Shown here piece after piece: positions 33,010-40,655 of a stretch of DNA of 64,000 nt (positions are counted from its first letter, which is position 1; each line of letters opens with the position of its first letter). The notes beneath the pieces are model-generated. The model had not been told where the DNA came from and did no database searches. It saw only the letters and a program-made list of their open reading frames with translations. The DNA is taken from NCBI GenBank assembly GCA_963787645.1, contig CAWBDS010000013.1, forward strand, positions 381,261-445,260, in the 5' to 3' direction. This DNA is from Palsa-504 sp963787645. Lineage in GTDB: Bacteria > Actinomycetota > Actinomycetes > Streptosporangiales > Streptosporangiaceae. The translations under genes were made by a program, and so were the position numbers.

Positions 33010-34035
33010 TCATTCGGCGCTGGAGGCGGCCCAGATGTTGAGGCCGGTTTCGACCGCGTCGCGGTCGATGGCGGCCAGTTCGTCGGTGCTGAACTCGGTA
33101 TGCGCGGCCGCAGCCAGGTTTTCCTCCAGCTGAGCCACGCTGCTCGCACCAATCAGCGCCGAGGTCACCCGCGGGTCCCGCAGCACCCAGGACAGCGCCA
33201 TCTGGGCCAGCGTCTGCCCCCGGGACCTGGCGATCTCGTACAGCGCGCGGACGTGGGCCAGCGTGGCCGGCGCGATCTGGTCGGAGGACAGCGAGCCGTT
33301 CAGGCTGGCCCGCGAGCCGGCCGGCACGCCGTCCAGGTACTTGCCGGTAAGCACGCCCTGCGCCAGCGGCGAGAACGCGATGCAGCCCACGCCTTCGCGG
33401 CCGAGCACGTCCAGCAGGCCGCCCTCGATCCAGCGGTTCAGCATCGAGTACGAGGGCTGGTGGATCAGCAACCGGTCGCCCATCTGACGTAGCAGGGCCA
33501 CTGCCTCTTCGGTCCGTTCGGCCGAATATGAAGAAATACCCACGTACAGCGCCTTGCCCGACCGGATGGCGGTGTCCAGCGCGCTCATCGTCTCCTCGAG
33601 CGGCGTATCGGGGTCGAAGCGGTGGGAGTAGAAGATGTCCACGTACTCCAGGCCCATCCGGCGCAGCGACTGATCCAGGCTGGCCAGCAGGTACTTGCGG
33701 GAGCCGTGGTCGCCGTACGGGCCGGGCCACATGTCGTAACCGGCCTTGGTCGAGATGATCAGCTCGTCGCGGTAGGGCCGTAGGTCCTCGCGCATGACCC
33801 GGCCGAAGTTGATCTCCGCGCTGCCGTAGGGCGGCCCGTAGTTGTTGGCCAGATCGAAGTGCGTGACACCCAGATCGAACGCCCGGTGGATGATCGCGCG
33901 CTGGTCCTCGATCGGCTTGCCGTCCCCGAAGTTCTGCCACAGCCCGAGTGAGATTTCGGGCAGCAGCACACCACTGCGCCCGCAGCGGCGGTAGGGAGTC
34001 TTGGTGTACCGGTCGTCGGCAGCTACGTAGGTCAT
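33010..34035 (-). CDS. Aldo/keto reductase, YghZ/Gpr-like (L-glyceraldehyde 3-phosphate reductase family)
   Basis: A 341-residue NADPH-dependent reductase of the AKR14-like group. YRRCGRSGVLLPEISLGLWQNFG is the family start, THFDLANNYGPPYGSAE contains the catalytic Asp and Tyr, IISTKAGYDMWPGPYGDHGSRKYL carries the active Lys and a segment typical of YghZ, and FYSHRFDPDTPLEETM the His. SALIGASSVAQLEENL binds the cofactor phosphate. YghZ relatives reduce L-glyceraldehyde 3-phosphate and methylglyoxal. The ATG at 34035 has no strong upstream ribosome site. It is divergent from the next gene. Confidence 0.93.
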   Translation of the reverse strand: MTYVAADDRYTKTPYRRCGRSGVLLPEISLGLWQNFGDGKPIEDQRAIIHRAFDLGVTHFDLANNYGPPYGSAEINFGRVMREDLRPYRDELIISTKAGYDMWPGPYGDHGSRKYLLASLDQSLRRMGLEYVDIFYSHRFDPDTPLEETMSALDTAIRSGKALYVGISSYSAERTEEAVALLRQMGDRLLIHQPSYSMLNRWIEGGLLDVLGREGVGCIAFSPLAQGVLTGKYLDGVPAGSRASLNGSLSSDQIAPATLAHVRALYEIARSRGQTLAQMALSWVLRDPRVTSALIGASSVAQLEENLAAAAHTEFSTDELAAIDRDAVETGLNIWAASSAE

Positions 34036-34113
34036 GCCGTAAGTCTTTCATTCCGCCCGGTCGCCGGTCGGCCGCGGCGTACCTGTTAGGGTCGGAAGCC
34101 GAGAGGAGCCGCG

Positions 34114-34377
34114 ATGTGCACGTATCTGACGGAGAAGGTCTCGATCACCGGTAGCGGGAAGGGGCCAGCCGGCTGGTTCAGCGTCACCGACGCGAGCGTG
34201 TACTTCGATCACCCGGTGCACGCGCCCGCCGAGCACACCCTCAACATCGACTTCCTGGACCCCGGTGCCGGGCCCGCGGCCCGGGTCGCGGTTGAGCTCA
34301 CCGCGGACTCGGCCCGGGCGCTGATCAAGGCGATCCAGGCCACCCTGGACGCCGCGCCGCCTGGTCTGATCACCTGA
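34114..34377 (+). CDS. Small conserved protein (DUF6295-like)
   Basis: An 87-residue protein beginning MCTYLTEKVSITGSGKGPAGWF, with YFDHPVHAPAEHTLNIDFLDP and a C-terminal helix (DSARALIKAIQATLDAA). I believe this belongs to the actinobacterial family DUF6295, from recall of the MCTYLTEK start and the HPVHAPAEHTLNIDF block. The HxVHxPxEH histidines suggest metal or ligand binding, but this is unproven. ATG 34114 is preceded by GAGAGGAG. It lies between a divergent aldo/keto reductase and a DnaN-like gene and shares no evident operon. Confidence 0.75.
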   Translation: MCTYLTEKVSITGSGKGPAGWFSVTDASVYFDHPVHAPAEHTLNIDFLDPGAGPAARVAVELTADSARALIKAIQATLDAAPPGLIT

Positions 34378-34495
34378 CCCCGCGCCGTCCGGCCTTACCA
34401 ACTACCGGCCGTCTCCTCGGAACGCCCGGGAATGTCAGTGCCTCATGCGAATATGCGTATGAAGGCCGATGGCTATCCGGGATGGAGGCGCAGGG

Positions 34496-35785
34496 ATGCG
34501 GTTCGTGGTGGAGCGCGACGCGCTGGCTGAGGCGGTCGCCTGGATAGCCCGCTCGCTGCCGTCCCGACCGGTGCTCCCGGTGCTGTCCGGGCTCTTGCTC
34601 CAGGCCGCGGCGGACGGGCTGACCCTGTCCTGCTTCGACTACGAGGTATCGGCCCGGATCAACATCGACGCGGACGTTACCGAGGCGGGGACGGTCCTGG
34701 TGCCCGGGCGGCTGCTGGCCGAGATCACCCGCAGCCTGCCGGGGCACCCCGTGGAGGTCGACGACAAGGACGACGTGACCCTGACCTGCGGGCCCGCGTC
34801 GTTCAACCTAGTCACACTGCCCATCGGGGAGTACCCGCGGCTTCCTGAGCTGCCCCGCCTGGTCGGCACCGTGGACGGCGGCGTGTTCGCCACGGCCATC
34901 GGCCAGATCACCCCGGCGGCCAGCCGGGACGACACGTTGCCCGTCATCACCGGAGTGAACGTCGAGATCTCCGATGACATGATCACGTTGGTGGCCACCG
35001 ACCGGTACCGGCTGGCCATCCGGGAGCTGGACTGGAATCCCGCCCGCCCCGGGACCGACGGTACGCTCCTGGTCCCGGCCAAGACCCTGGCCGACGCGGC
35101 CCGGATGATGGCGCCGGGCGTACCGGTCCGGATCCTGACCCGCGGCACGGACGGGACCGGGACCAAGAAGAACGCCGGCTCCGATTCGGCGGGCTCGCTG
35201 CGGGCGGCCGACGCGATGATCGGGTTCGAGTCGGGCGGGCGACGGCTGACCACGCGGCTGATCGCGGGAGAATACATCAAGTACAGCTCCAAGTTCCCGG
35301 CTGACTTCGGCAGCTGCGCCGACATGCCAGCCGTCTCGCTCACCGAGGCGGTCAAACGGGTTGCGCTGGTCGCCGAGCGGGGCAGCTCGGTCCGGCTGTC
35401 GTTCGAGCTGGGCCGGGTCACCATCGAGGCGGGCACCAAGGGCCAGGCGCGAGCCCGGGAGACCGTCGCCGCCGACTTCGCCGGCCAGGAGGCCGCGATC
35501 GCGTTCAGCCCGCAGTACCTGCTCGACGGCCTCATCGCGGCGCTGACCACGGCCACTGGCGCCCCTCCCGCTTCGCCGGGCCCGGGCACCTCGGAAGGCG
35601 AGACCCGCAGCCGAGGTAAAGCCGAGCGGGACGGGAACCCGGCCGCCGCGGAGGGCCGCATCCGCCTGCAGTTCACCAGCGCGACGAAGCCTGCCCTGAT
35701 CACTGGCAGCCCGGGAGCCGGTGATCAGGCCGTCCCGGACTACCGCTACCTGGTCGTGCCGCTCCGCGCGCTGGCCACCAGCTGA
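34496..35785 (+). CDS. DNA polymerase III beta-clamp paralogue (DnaN-like) with two insertions
   Basis: A 429-residue sliding-clamp homologue. MRFVVERDALAEAVAWIARSLPSRPVLPVL is the beta-clamp start, followed by LTLSCFDYEVSARI, LVPGRLLAEITRSLP, FNLVTLPIGEYPRLPELP and DTLPVITGVNVEIS, with the final YRYLVVPLRAL shaped like the clamp's C-terminal loop. Typical clamps have 366-380 residues. Two extra stretches explain the length: a Gly/Lys-rich loop near TDGTGTKKNAGSD in the middle domain and a Pro/Glu/Arg-rich one near SPGPGTSEGETRSRGK. The gene is not beside dnaA, recF or gyrB, so it is probably a second clamp. ATG 34496 follows AGGCGCAGGG. Confidence 0.85.
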   Translation: MRFVVERDALAEAVAWIARSLPSRPVLPVLSGLLLQAAADGLTLSCFDYEVSARINIDADVTEAGTVLVPGRLLAEITRSLPGHPVEVDDKDDVTLTCGPASFNLVTLPIGEYPRLPELPRLVGTVDGGVFATAIGQITPAASRDDTLPVITGVNVEISDDMITLVATDRYRLAIRELDWNPARPGTDGTLLVPAKTLADAARMMAPGVPVRILTRGTDGTGTKKNAGSDSAGSLRAADAMIGFESGGRRLTTRLIAGEYIKYSSKFPADFGSCADMPAVSLTEAVKRVALVAERGSSVRLSFELGRVTIEAGTKGQARARETVAADFAGQEAAIAFSPQYLLDGLIAALTTATGAPPASPGPGTSEGETRSRGKAERDGNPAAAEGRIRLQFTSATKPALITGSPGAGDQAVPDYRYLVVPLRALATS

Positions 35786-35964
35786 TGCGCCGGCCACGGT
35801 GGAAACAGCTCGGCAAGGCACAGTAAGGCAACAGATTCCCTGCCGCACTTCCGCCCGATTGGTCCCGGCTGGATAGTCGGATTATCAGGAGAGGACCAGG
35901 GCACCGGGGGCGCGGCCGGGCCGCGGGCGTCGCGGCGGGCGGCACGCTGGCACTGGCCCTGCTG

Positions 35965-38631
35965 GTGTGCGGGTGCGTGTTCGCCGGGCTGGCCGGGCCC
36001 GCGATCAGCCTGCGGCTGCGGACCGAGGCGCTGCACCAGGCGCTGAACCGGTTCGGGCCGCTGGGCACCGCCATCCAAGTCAGCGCCAGCTGGAACCAGT
36101 TCAGCGAGGATTATGCCGGCCAGCCGCTGCTTACCGAGGACGACCTGTCATCCGCTACCGCCGACATCAGCGTCGGCCTGGCCGCCTCGGTGCCAATCGC
36201 CCAGGGCAGCTGGACCTCTCTGACCACCGCGGTGCATAACGTCATTTCGGGAACGGCCCGCATGGCGGATGGATTCCAGCCGGCCCTCGAGGTGATCTAC
36301 CGCGACCAGTTGCCGCCCGATGTCCAGATCATCGCCGGGCAGGTCACAGCCATCCCGGCCGATGCAATCGGCGTGACCATCACCGAGCAGACCGCGGCGC
36401 GCTACGGCCTGCATGCGGGCTCCCGCGTGGTGCTGCAGGGCCCTGGCGACCCGGTCCGGCTGGAGGTCACCGCGGTCGTCCGTGAGCGTGATCCGGCGGC
36501 CACGTTCTGGACCGCGGATCCGCTGGCCACCGCTCCGGACCTGCTGCAGAACCTGAAGACCGGCCAGTTCACCCTGGAAGGCGCGGTCCTGGCCAATCCC
36601 GGCCAGCTGGCCGCCGTGCAGAGCGCCTTCTGCCCAGTCTTCGCCGTGACCTGCGACAATATGCAACTTGACTGGGAATTCCCGGTCGACGTCAGCGGGG
36701 TGACCGCGGATCAGGCCCAGGCGTTCGTCAACAACCTGGCCATCGCCGCCGCGTCGCCCTATGCGCTAATGGAGTCGGCGGCGGCCGACCTAGCGGTCAG
36801 TCAGCCGATGACCGGCACGCTGACCGCCTTCGTCTCCGCCCAGGCCGCGGTCCTTTCCGTGCTGCTCCTGCTGTTCGCCAGCCTGGCCGTGATCGTGGTG
36901 CTGGTCATCGTGCTGGCGGCCGCGATCTTGGTCGCCCGCCGGGACGACGAGTTGATCATGCTCCGGCACCGGGGTGCCTCCAGCCGCCAGGTCGCGGCCC
37001 GGGTCCTGGCCGGCGTGGTGCCCGCGGTGGTCCCGGCCGCGGTGATCGGGGTGGCGCTGGTGCTGGCGGTCGTGCCCGGTACCAGCTTGGCCGACGGCTG
37101 GAAGCAGGCCGCCGCCGTGCTCGCGGTTGCCCTGGCCGGCCCGCCGCTGATCGCGGTGTGGCGGTTCCGGCGGCCCGCCCCGGTGGTTAACCCAGCGTTG
37201 ATCTTGACCCCGGAAACTAAGACCCGGCGGGCTTCGCTGGCCGCCCAGCGGCGGGTGGTAGCCGGGGTGACGCTGTGCGGCGGGGCGGCCGCGGGCCTGC
37301 TCGTGCTCCGCGGCCAGGGCGTGTCCACCGCCGGGGTCACCAACTGGTACCTGACCGTGGCCCCGGTCCTGGTCGCCGTCCCGGCCGCGCTGATCGCGAT
37401 GCTGGTGTACCCGCTGGCCATCCGCGCGCTGCTGCCCGTCTGGCGGCGCCGGCGCGGCGGGGTCGCCGGGTACGTCGGCCTGGCCGGGGCCATCGAACGG
37501 CGGACGGCTACCGCGCTGCCCGCTTTCACGCTGGTCCTGGCGCTGACCCTGGCCGCGTTCGGCGGGATGATCAACGGCTCCATCACCGACGGCCAGGTGA
37601 ACTACTCCTGGCAGGTCACCGGCGCCGACGCCACCATCGACACCAACGGTACCGCCTACGACATCACCCCCCAGGTGCAGAACGCGATCGCCGCGGTCCC
37701 GGGCGTGCGGCACAGCACCGCGGTGTGGACCACCACCTGGCAGACCTCATTCGGGCAGCACCAGCTCAACGTGGCCGCCGTCGACCCCGCGAGCTACGCC
37801 GCGCTGACCGCCGACACCCCGTTCCCGGGTATCCCGGTGAGCGCGTTCGGTCCCGCGGACAGCGCCCCGGTCACCGCCGCCACGGTCATCCCGGTGCTGG
37901 CCTCGCCGTCCGCGGCCGCCATCCTGGGGTCCGGTGCCGTGCAGATCAGCTCGCAGTACCTCATGGGCCCGATACGGATCCGGGTGGCCGGGATCGTCGC
38001 CCGTACTCCGGCCGAGCCCGCCGGGGGCCTGTTCGTGCTGATGCCGCAGCGGACCCTGCCCGGCCCCTTGGGCCACCCGGCGCCCAACTTGGGCCTGGTC
38101 ACCGGCACGCACGTCAATCACACCGCGCTGTCCCGGCTGGTCGGCCGGGACCTGCCGCCCGCGACGCTGTCGTTCCGCAGCGACGTGCTGACCGGGCTGG
38201 GCAGCGCGCCGCTGCAGCACGCGGCGGCGCTGCTGATGACGCTGACCGCGGTGATCGGCGCCGGGCTGGCCCTGCTCAACTTGATCTTCGGGCTGGCCCT
38301 GGGCGCCCGGGACCGGGAACTGACCTTGGCCCGGCTGACCGTCATGGGCTATGACCGCGACACCCGCCTGGTCCTGCTCATGGCCCTGCCCGCGGTGCTG
38401 GCCGCGTTCGCCGCCGCCCTCGGCTGCGCGCTGGCCCTGCCCGCCCTGATCGGCCCCGCCCTGGACCTGTCCGTATTCACCGGCCCGGGAGCATCGGTCA
38501 GCTACCGGCCCGACGTGACCGCCCTCGCGCTGCCCTGCGCGGCCATCGTGCTCCTGATCGCCGCGACCTTGACCATCCAGACCATCCGCTCCCGCCGCCG
38601 CGCCGTCACCGGCCTGCTCCGCGTCCAGTAG
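35965..38631 (+). CDS. FtsX-like ABC transporter permease (no adjacent ATPase)
   Basis: An 888-residue FtsX-type permease with the usual layout: N-terminal transmembrane helix, a large extracytoplasmic domain to about 280, three helices (VLSVLLLLFASLAVIVVLVIVLAA and onward), a cytosolic LRHRGASSRQVAARV coupling-helix motif, a second cluster around 420-500, another extracytoplasmic domain, and a terminal cluster with LTVMGYDRDTRLVLLMALPAVLAA. The listed GTG start cuts into the first helix (TLALALLVCGCVFAGLAG). In-frame upstream codons to 35824 contain no ATG/GTG/TTG, so translation may begin at ATT 35881 or the 5' end may be damaged. No ATP-binding subunit or substrate protein is nearby. Confidence 0.8.
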   Translation: MCGCVFAGLAGPAISLRLRTEALHQALNRFGPLGTAIQVSASWNQFSEDYAGQPLLTEDDLSSATADISVGLAASVPIAQGSWTSLTTAVHNVISGTARMADGFQPALEVIYRDQLPPDVQIIAGQVTAIPADAIGVTITEQTAARYGLHAGSRVVLQGPGDPVRLEVTAVVRERDPAATFWTADPLATAPDLLQNLKTGQFTLEGAVLANPGQLAAVQSAFCPVFAVTCDNMQLDWEFPVDVSGVTADQAQAFVNNLAIAAASPYALMESAAADLAVSQPMTGTLTAFVSAQAAVLSVLLLLFASLAVIVVLVIVLAAAILVARRDDELIMLRHRGASSRQVAARVLAGVVPAVVPAAVIGVALVLAVVPGTSLADGWKQAAAVLAVALAGPPLIAVWRFRRPAPVVNPALILTPETKTRRASLAAQRRVVAGVTLCGGAAAGLLVLRGQGVSTAGVTNWYLTVAPVLVAVPAALIAMLVYPLAIRALLPVWRRRRGGVAGYVGLAGAIERRTATALPAFTLVLALTLAAFGGMINGSITDGQVNYSWQVTGADATIDTNGTAYDITPQVQNAIAAVPGVRHSTAVWTTTWQTSFGQHQLNVAAVDPASYAALTADTPFPGIPVSAFGPADSAPVTAATVIPVLASPSAAAILGSGAVQISSQYLMGPIRIRVAGIVARTPAEPAGGLFVLMPQRTLPGPLGHPAPNLGLVTGTHVNHTALSRLVGRDLPPATLSFRSDVLTGLGSAPLQHAAALLMTLTAVIGAGLALLNLIFGLALGARDRELTLARLTVMGYDRDTRLVLLMALPAVLAAFAAALGCALALPALIGPALDLSVFTGPGASVSYRPDVTALALPCAAIVLLIAATLTIQTIRSRRRAVTGLLRVQ

Positions 38632-38635
38632 TCAG

Positions 38636-39094
38636 TTAGTGCCCGGGGCCGGGGAACGGATACTGCCCGCCGTAGTAGGCGTGCCGGGACATCCACGCCA
38701 TGATCAGGATCCAGGTGGCCAGTGCGAACAGCAGCAGCGCGAACACCAGGAAGCGACCGGCGTCGGTGTCGGAGGCCGGCTGGGATGGTTGACCGCGCGG
38801 GGATCGGCGGGGGCGCGGCAGGTCGGCCATCAGGGCGTCAATATGGCCCTGGGTCTTGGCGGCCAGCGCCAGGTCGATGCGCTCGGTCAGCTCGTCCAAG
38901 GTCAGTCGGCCGGCCACGAAATGGTCTCGCAGCTGAGCCATGGTCGCGTCGCGTTCGGCGTCGCCGATCCGCAGGTCGTAGTCATAGCGGCTGGCCCCGG
39001 GCACACGCCATCCCGGCATCAGCTGTTCACGCGGCAGCCCCGCGTCGGGATCGTGTTCTAGCATTCCGGTTCGGACGTCGTATCGCCTCGTCAT
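38636..39094 (-). CDS. DUF1707 (SHOCT-like) membrane protein, copy 1
   Basis: A 152-residue actinobacterial protein with a DUF1707 domain: YDLRIGDAERDATMAQLRDHFVAGRLTLDELTERIDLALAAKTQGHIDALMADLP is the conserved SHOCT-like DNA/protein-interaction block. A linker leads to a single transmembrane segment (VFALLLFALATWILIMAWMS) and a short Gly/Pro tail. The function is unknown; family members often sit near membrane-stress regulators. Converges on the FtsX gene. A TATCGTGGAG element stands 35 bases before its ATG and is shared with copy 2. Confidence 0.88.
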   Translation of the reverse strand: MTRRYDVRTGMLEHDPDAGLPREQLMPGWRVPGASRYDYDLRIGDAERDATMAQLRDHFVAGRLTLDELTERIDLALAAKTQGHIDALMADLPRPRRSPRGQPSQPASDTDAGRFLVFALLLFALATWILIMAWMSRHAYYGGQYPFPGPGH

Positions 39095-39128
39095 CGGGTT
39101 TCCGGGTTCGCCAAGCCGACTACCTGTA

Positions 39129-39138
39129 CTCCACGATA
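39129..39138 (-). promoter_or_regulatory. Shared TATCGTGGAG element upstream of DUF1707 copy 1
   Basis: On the minus strand this reads TATCGTGGAG, 35 bases before the start codon. The identical decamer lies 39 bases before DUF1707 copy 2, suggesting a common -10 region or operator. Confidence 0.45.
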
Positions 39139-39220
39139 AGGCGGCGCGGCCCGGCGCGGAACCCGGCTGAGCAGAGAATCGGCATCCGGCAGCCGGCGAG
39201 CTGAACAGCCGGCCAGTCGC

Positions 39221-39262
39221 CGTGGGTCAGAACCGCGGACCCGTGGGTCAGAACCGCGGACC
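39221..39262. repeat. Two 21-bp tandem repeats at the DUF1707 copy 2 stop
   Basis: Two exact head-to-tail copies of cgtgggtcagaaccgcggacc span the stop codon of the gene starting at 39784. One unit is in the coding end (RGPRF), the other after it. Confidence 0.85.
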
Positions 39263-39784
39263 GCGTGAGCTCCGCCGCGGGCCCCTCGGACCGCGCCCAC
39301 CGCCCGCACCCCGCCGCCGCCCGGCGAACCCGAACAGCCGCTTGATGAACGCGAACGCCGCGATGAGCAGGACGATGGCCAGCGGGCGGTCCCCGCCGCC
39401 GATGCCGAACAGCGACACCGCGCCGAACACCAGCGCCACCCACATCAGCACCAGCAGCGGCGCGAAGGCCGCGCGCCCGTACCGGCGGCCGCCCCCGCTG
39501 CTGTAGTCCCAGTCAGAGCGCCCCGTCGGTCCTGGCCAGGCCGGCCCCGGCCAGGCCGTGTTGCTGAAGCCCGCGGCCGGTGCGTCGGTGAGCGGCCGTG
39601 CCACGTGCGGCAGGTCGCGCGTCACGGTGTTGAGGTCGTCCCTGGTCTTGGCCGCGAACGTCTGATCCAGGCGCTCGTTCAGCTCGTCCAGCGTCAGCCG
39701 GCCATCCGCATAGTGATCGCGCAGCTGCGCTGCCGTCGCCTCGCGGTCGGCGTCCCCGACGCGCACGTTGTATCCCGATGCCAT
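39248..39784 (-). CDS. DUF1707 (SHOCT-like) membrane protein, copy 2
   Basis: A 178-residue protein. MASGYNVRVGDADREATAAQLRDHYADGRLTLDELNERLDQTFAAKTRDDL is the DUF1707 block, close to copy 1. After a Pro/Gly linker there are two transmembrane segments (FAPLLVLMWVALVFGAVSLFG and AIVLLIAAFAFIKRLFGF), and the tail is Arg/Gly-rich. ATG 39784 is chosen because the domain begins there; the frame extends to 39955 without similarity. A TATCGTGGAG element precedes it as in copy 1. The 3' end contains a perfect 21-bp tandem repeat. Confidence 0.88.
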   Translation of the reverse strand: MASGYNVRVGDADREATAAQLRDHYADGRLTLDELNERLDQTFAAKTRDDLNTVTRDLPHVARPLTDAPAAGFSNTAWPGPAWPGPTGRSDWDYSSGGGRRYGRAAFAPLLVLMWVALVFGAVSLFGIGGGDRPLAIVLLIAAFAFIKRLFGFAGRRRGAGGGRGPRGPRRSSRGPRF

Positions 39785-39822
39785 CGTGCCCTCCGTAGCA
39801 AGAACCGGGGAATCCCAGGTGC

Positions 39823-39832
39823 CTCCACGATA
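39823..39832 (-). promoter_or_regulatory. Shared TATCGTGGAG element upstream of DUF1707 copy 2
   Basis: Reads TATCGTGGAG on the minus strand, 39 bases before the start, identical to the element before copy 1. The surrounding cgatatatcg (39828-39837) is a 10-bp palindrome. Confidence 0.45.
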
Positions 39833-39900
39833 TATCGCGATCCATCGGACGGCAAGCCGAAAGGCCTCAACCGCGGAAGCCTGAACGCCAGCCCGCGAAA

Positions 39901-39936
39901 GCCTGACCGCAGGCCAAAGCCTGACCGCAGGCCAAA
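39901..39936. repeat. Two 18-bp tandem repeats (gcctgaccgcaggccaaa)
   Basis: Two exact copies lie between DUF1707 copy 2 and the ArsR promoter, preceded by weaker relatives. Each unit contains a small gcctg..caggc hairpin. Confidence 0.8.
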
Positions 39937-39942
39937 GCCGCG

Positions 39943-39971
39943 TTGACAGGCGCAACCGTCACCTGTAAGTT
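39943..39971 (+). promoter_or_regulatory. Sigma-70-type promoter of the ArsR/sensor operon
   Basis: TTGACA (39943-39948), a 17-base spacer, then TAAGTT (39966-39971). This is a near-consensus -35 and good spacing; the expected transcript start is about ten bases before ATG 39988, so the leader is very short. Confidence 0.75.
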
Positions 39972-39982
39972 CTACCTTACAG
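39963..39982. promoter_or_regulatory. Operator overlapping the -10 box (CTGTAAG-N6-CTTACAG)
   Basis: Perfect 7-bp inverted repeat ctgtaag / cttacag with a 6-base spacer that covers the -10 hexamer of the promoter. The adjacent ArsR-type protein is the obvious ligand, and bound repressor would block polymerase. Confidence 0.8.
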
Positions 39983-39987
39983 ATGAA

Positions 39988-40383
39988 ATGCCGACTAGGG
40001 AGCCCGACCTGACCACTGAGGAGCTGCTGGCGATGCTCACCGCCGTGGCCCACCCCCTGCGACTGCGGATCGTCGCCGAACTCGCGGGCGGCCGGGTACA
40101 CGTCAGCGAGCTGGCTCGCAGGCTGGACATGTCCAGGCCGCTGCTCTACATGCACTTGGACCGGCTGGAAAAAGCCGGGATGGTCACCGGACAGCTGGAG
40201 CTGTCGGAGGACGGCAAGGCGATGAAGTACTTCCAGCTGGCCCCGTTCGAGCTCCGCGTGACCGCCGAGACGATCGTGGCCACCCTGAAGGCCGACGAGG
40301 CGGGCCAGGCCGACGGAAGCACCCAGAAAGCCGACGGAAGCACCCAGAAAGGCGAAACCGACATGAGAGAGAGCGACCAATGA
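39988..40383 (+). CDS. ArsR-family winged-helix repressor
   Basis: A 131-residue helix-turn-helix regulator. LLAMLTAVAHPLRLRIVAELAGG is the first-helix block; VHVSELARRLDMSRPLLYMHLDRLEKAGMV is the recognition helix and wing, with PLLYMHL in place of the more usual S-x-S-x-x-S-x-H-L. There is no metal-binding CxC, so it may sense another signal. The C-terminus holds a short imperfect repeat (DGSTQK twice). ATG 39988 is the first in frame after the promoter, and its stop overlaps the start of the coiled-coil gene (ATGA). It probably represses its own operon through the operator above. Confidence 0.9.
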   Translation: MPTREPDLTTEELLAMLTAVAHPLRLRIVAELAGGRVHVSELARRLDMSRPLLYMHLDRLEKAGMVTGQLELSEDGKAMKYFQLAPFELRVTAETIVATLKADEAGQADGSTQKADGSTQKGETDMRESDQ

Positions 40384-40655
40384 CCGCGGCACACATCCTG
40401 GCCTCCGGCGGTGGCACGAACTACACGGTAGTCGGCGTCCTGCTGGCCATCTTCGTGCCGATCTTCGCGGCTCTGGCCGCGATCGTCGGCTGGTACTTCC
40501 GGTTGCAGCGGCACCGCGCGGATGCGGTGGCCATGGCCTCGTACCGCAAGCTCGCCGAAGAGGCCGTGGCCAACCAGGCCGAACTGCGTGACCAGCTAGC
40601 CAAGCTCACCGAGCACGTCAGCGCGGTGGAACAACTGATGCGGGACGTCGGATGA
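40380..40655 (+). CDS. Single-pass membrane protein with coiled coil
   Basis: A 91-residue protein of unknown function. After a short N-terminal stretch (MTAAHILASGGGTNYT) there is one transmembrane segment (VVGVLLAIFVPIFAALAAIVGWYF) and then a cytoplasmic coiled coil (KLAEEAVANQAELRDQLAKLTEHVSAVEQLM). It overlaps both neighbours by four bases (ATGA in front, ATGA behind), so it is firmly part of the ArsR/sensor operon. Size and layout resemble small membrane partners of signalling proteins; a scaffold role for the sensor-domain protein is inference. Confidence 0.82.
   Translation: MTAAHILASGGGTNYTVVGVLLAIFVPIFAALAAIVGWYFRLQRHRADAVAMASYRKLAEEAVANQAELRDQLAKLTEHVSAVEQLMRDVG

Noticed and set aside
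34496..35785. Chromosomal origin region because of dnaN
   Set aside because: No dnaA, recF, gyrB or DnaA-box cluster; the clamp has atypical insertions.
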